Source: an uncultured Mollicutes bacterium (GTDB lineage: Bacteria > Bacillota_I > Bacilli_A > RFN20 > CAG-826). Taken from it: a DNA stretch of 64,000 bases. The notes below the pieces were generated by a model. That model was given only the letters and a program-made list of their open reading frames with translations. It was not told the origin of the DNA and searched no databases. Location: positions 1 to 64,000 of the forward strand of contig UQFY01000008.1 of assembly GCA_900540385.1 (NCBI GenBank), in the 5' to 3' direction. How positions within the stretch are numbered: position 1 is the stretch's first letter; every line of letters begins with the position of its first letter. Shown in pieces: positions 62,019-64,000 of this stretch. Position numbers and translations under genes: made by a program.

Positions 62019-63116
62019 TTAAAGGTATTCTTTTACAAGCTCTCTCATTTGAGGGAGCTTTTTCTTCATATCTTCAACCAATGCAAATTGGTCTTTGGCA
62101 CGAACAAGATTGTGATTTGGATAAGAAATCTTAAAATAGGTATCCTCATTTAAGAAATCGGTAAGGAAACGAATTCCACATTCATAGGTCATAAGCATTC
62201 CTGCCTCAGGGAAAAGGGCGATTTCTTCTTTTGTTAATGTTTCGCCTGCCCCCTCCATGTATCCGTCTAAATATGCTTTAAAGAAAGCGAGGCTTAGTTT
62301 TACTTTGTTAAGATCTTTCTCGTCTTCTTTTGCTTCGTTAGCGCCAAAACGGATGGAATCCCCGAAATCATACAAAGAATAGCCAGGCATGATGGTATCA
62401 AGATCGATGACGCAGGTTTTATTACTTCCTTCAAAGAAAAGAACATTATTTAATTTCGTGTCATTATGAGTGACTCTTAAAGGAATGTTCTTTCCGGAGA
62501 AAAATTCAGATATGTATTGATTCTCTTTGGCCCATTTGATTTCTTCTTTGGCTTCTTCTTTTCTATCTTCGCTAGCGAGGGAGAGAGCTTTAAGGAAATC
62601 TTGATAACGTTTTGGGGTGTTATGGAAATTTGGGATGACTTCAAAGAGTTTTGCGGCATCAAAACCGTTTAAATCTCTTTGAAATTTGCCAAAAGCACGT
62701 CCAGAAGCGCCAAAAACTTCAGGAGAAGTGGTTTGGTTATAGGAAAGAGAATCTTCCAAATACAAATAAGCGCGGAAGAAAGAACCTTCCTCATCTTCAA
62801 AATAACTTGCTTTGTTTTTTGTTGGGATGAGAGTCAGAACTTCTTTCGACAAGTCGCCTTGATTATCGGCGACCTTCTTTCGCATGAAAGAAAGGACTTC
62901 CTGAATATTAAGCATAACGTTTTTCACATTTGGGAAGACGTTGCTATTAATACGTTGAACGATATAACGGGTTCGTTTCTTTTCTTCATTTTCTGCGGTC
63001 ACGACGAATGTGTCGTTAATGTGACCATTATGATTTTCTTCGATGTTAATGACATTTCCATCGATTTCGAAATGAGAAATTGCTTCAAGAAGCTTAGAAT
63101 GTGTTAGTTTTTCCAT
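62019..63116 (-). CDS. NahK-like sugar kinase (APH family)
   Basis: A 365-residue phosphotransferase with the APH fold, resembling N-acetylhexosamine 1-kinase (NahK). Characteristic pieces: NHNGHINDTFVV glycine-rich loop, RYIVQRINSNVFPNV, VTHNDTKLNNVLF with the catalytic Asp, and VIDLDTIMPGYSLYDFGDSI with the metal-binding Asp. NahK phosphorylates GlcNAc/GalNAc at C1. Start 63116 gives the family-like N-terminus; an upstream in-frame ATG at 63155 is not favoured. It is convergent to nagA and fits amino-sugar salvage; exact sugar specificity cannot be read here. Confidence 0.85.
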   Translation of the reverse strand: MEKLTHSKLLEAISHFEIDGNVINIEENHNGHINDTFVVTAENEEKKRTRYIVQRINSNVFPNVKNVMLNIQEVLSFMRKKVADNQGDLSKEVLTLIPTKNKASYFEDEEGSFFRAYLYLEDSLSYNQTTSPEVFGASGRAFGKFQRDLNGFDAAKLFEVIPNFHNTPKRYQDFLKALSLASEDRKEEAKEEIKWAKENQYISEFFSGKNIPLRVTHNDTKLNNVLFFEGSNKTCVIDLDTIMPGYSLYDFGDSIRFGANEAKEDEKDLNKVKLSLAFFKAYLDGYMEGAGETLTKEEIALFPEAGMLMTYECGIRFLTDFLNEDTYFKISYPNHNLVRAKDQFALVEDMKKKLPQMRELVKEYL

Positions 63117-63122
63117 GTTTTT

Positions 63123-63128
63123 ATTGTA
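63123..63128 (-). promoter_or_regulatory. -10 box, leaderless start of kinase gene
   Basis: Minus strand TACAAT (63128-63123) ends 6 bases before the ATG at 63116. A TTGACA (63162-63157) lies further up, but 28 bases away. No ribosome site before the ATG. Confidence 0.45.
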
Positions 63129-63207
63129 GCGATACTTATTCATTACGAAAAGCAAATGTCAAAACATAGCAAAAAAGTAAGAATGTAGATGAAATAAGTG
63201 TTACTAC

Positions 63208-64000
63208 TTACTGCTTAAAACGGTTATAGAAAGTATCGTCTTCTTTTAAAGCGCGGTGCTCATTTTCCGCTTTATCGACAGCAGCTTTTTCTAAATTCAA
63301 GGAAGAAATCTTTTGATTGATTTTTGCGCCATCTTCTTCATAGGTTTCAAGGTAGTCGTGATAAACTCCTTCTTCTTTATAACCAAGTACTTTATCTAAG
63401 ACGACATTTCCTCCTGCTTTGAAGATATTCTTTTCTACCATTGGAGAATAAGTAACCATCAATTGCTTAATTAATGCTTTGGTCTTTTGTCTTTGTGATC
63501 CGCCAGATCCGTTGTCGCAAATGGAACAATTCTCTGTGAAACGGCAAGCACATTGAATGAAGGTTAATTTATTGAATTTCTTCCATTCTAGAATGCTTTC
63601 TTCACGAATAAGATAAAGAGGGCGGATAATTTCCATTCCTTCGTAATGATCGGAATGAAGCTTTGGCAACATCGTTTGGAAAGAACCGGAGTTAAGCATG
63701 TTCATCAATGTTGTTTCAATGACGTCATCGTAGTGGTGGCCAAGAGCAATCTTGTTGCAACCAAGACTTTTTGCAATGCGGTAAAGAGCCCCTCTTCTCA
63801 TTCTTGCACATAGATAGCAAGGAGATTCAGAAGTGCTATTGGCAATGTCGAAGATATCCGTTTCAACAATCCTTGCAGGGATTTGTAATGTTTGAAGATT
63901 GTTTTTAATGATTTGGAGGTTTAATTCGCTATAGCCTGGATTCATTACAAGAAATTCCACATCAAAAGGAACGCTGGAGTATTTCTTAAGATGCTTAAAA
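63208..64000 (-). CDS. ttcA: TtcA-type tRNA 2-thiocytidine synthase (partial)
   Basis: Runs off the window edge: the frame stays open to base 64000, so the N-terminus with the PP-loop SGGxDS is not seen. The visible 264 residues show the TtcA pattern: CYLCARMRRG with the first Cys pair, IALGHHYDDVIETTLMNML, IRPLYLIREESI and a later CACRFTENCSICDNG cysteine cluster. TtcA adds sulphur to cytidine 32 of tRNA with an iron-sulphur cluster bound by Cys residues. The C-terminal 80 residues (about 185-264) are a helical extension, Lys/Glu-rich, which typical TtcA proteins lack. The bound tRNAs are not known. Confidence 0.85.
   Translation of the reverse strand, partial: FKHLKKYSSVPFDVEFLVMNPGYSELNLQIIKNNLQTLQIPARIVETDIFDIANSTSESPCYLCARMRRGALYRIAKSLGCNKIALGHHYDDVIETTLMNMLNSGSFQTMLPKLHSDHYEGMEIIRPLYLIREESILEWKKFNKLTFIQCACRFTENCSICDNGSGGSQRQKTKALIKQLMVTYSPMVEKNIFKAGGNVVLDKVLGYKEEGVYHDYLETYEEDGAKINQKISSLNLEKAAVDKAENEHRALKEDDTFYNRFKQ

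Overview
The window is AT-rich DNA of a Firmicutes-type (Bacilli/Mollicutes-like) bacterium. Supporting signs are strong AGGAGG ribosome sites, Ser/Asn-rich lipoproteins, an Opp operon, DUF3899, LytTR two-component systems, DUF4143 ATPases and AlbA_2 (Schlafen-type) regulators. TGA is a normal stop codon throughout, so this is not a code-4 mycoplasma. An uncultured gut or rumen Bacilli lineage is my inference; no marker gene here fixes the species.

Layout. 0.1-4.3 kb: two lipoproteins on the plus strand. 4.4-18.3 kb: five large lipoproteins on the minus strand in two operons, interrupted at 10.0-11.8 kb by a GC-richer IS1182-like element beside the frameshifted tail of a sixth lipoprotein gene. 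18.4-19.2 kb: SHOCT membrane protein. 19.6-28.3 kb: an oligopeptide ABC transporter operon (oppA-B-C-D-F plus a DUF3899 protein) whose C, D and F subunits carry large extra domains. 28.3-37.7 kb: an accessory zone with an AlbA_2 gene between 161-base direct repeats, an M18 aminopeptidase, tRNA-Leu(CAA), a mosaic of broken AlbA_2 genes, a YafQ/DinJ-type toxin-antitoxin pair, a DUF4143 ATPase between copies of its own upstream dyad, a second AlbA_2 gene and a decayed antitoxin gene. 37.9-40.6 kb: Gfo/Idh/MocA oxidoreductase, small acidic protein, RfbB. 40.6-56.0 kb: two related blocks, each a LytTR response regulator plus GHKL kinase next to a membrane-anchored, domain-permuted GH3 glycosidase and a small membrane protein; the first also has a GH78 rhamnosidase. 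56.1-60.6 kb: a second accessory zone with two DUF4143 ATPases around an HNH nuclease/methyltransferase pair. 60.9-64.0 kb: NagA, a NahK-like kinase and a TtcA-type tRNA thiolase running off the edge.

How the genes may work together. Surface GH3 and GH78 enzymes could trim glycans, Opp and the M18 peptidase could import and digest peptides, and NagA with the NahK-like kinase would route amino sugars to central metabolism. CRE-like boxes near both GH3 genes, and matching AATATGC pairs before the second regulator gene and the second GH3 block, suggest the glycosidases respond both to carbon state and to their neighbouring two-component systems.

Most unusual points: (1) several accessory ATPase/AlbA_2 genes have their own private array of short DNA repeats at the promoter, and two carry a second copy of that region behind the gene; (2) the twice-occurring LytTR-GHKL/GH3 block with shared operator-like pairs; (3) the inserts in OppC, OppD and OppF; (4) the HNH nuclease/methyltransferase pair with a leaderless-looking start.
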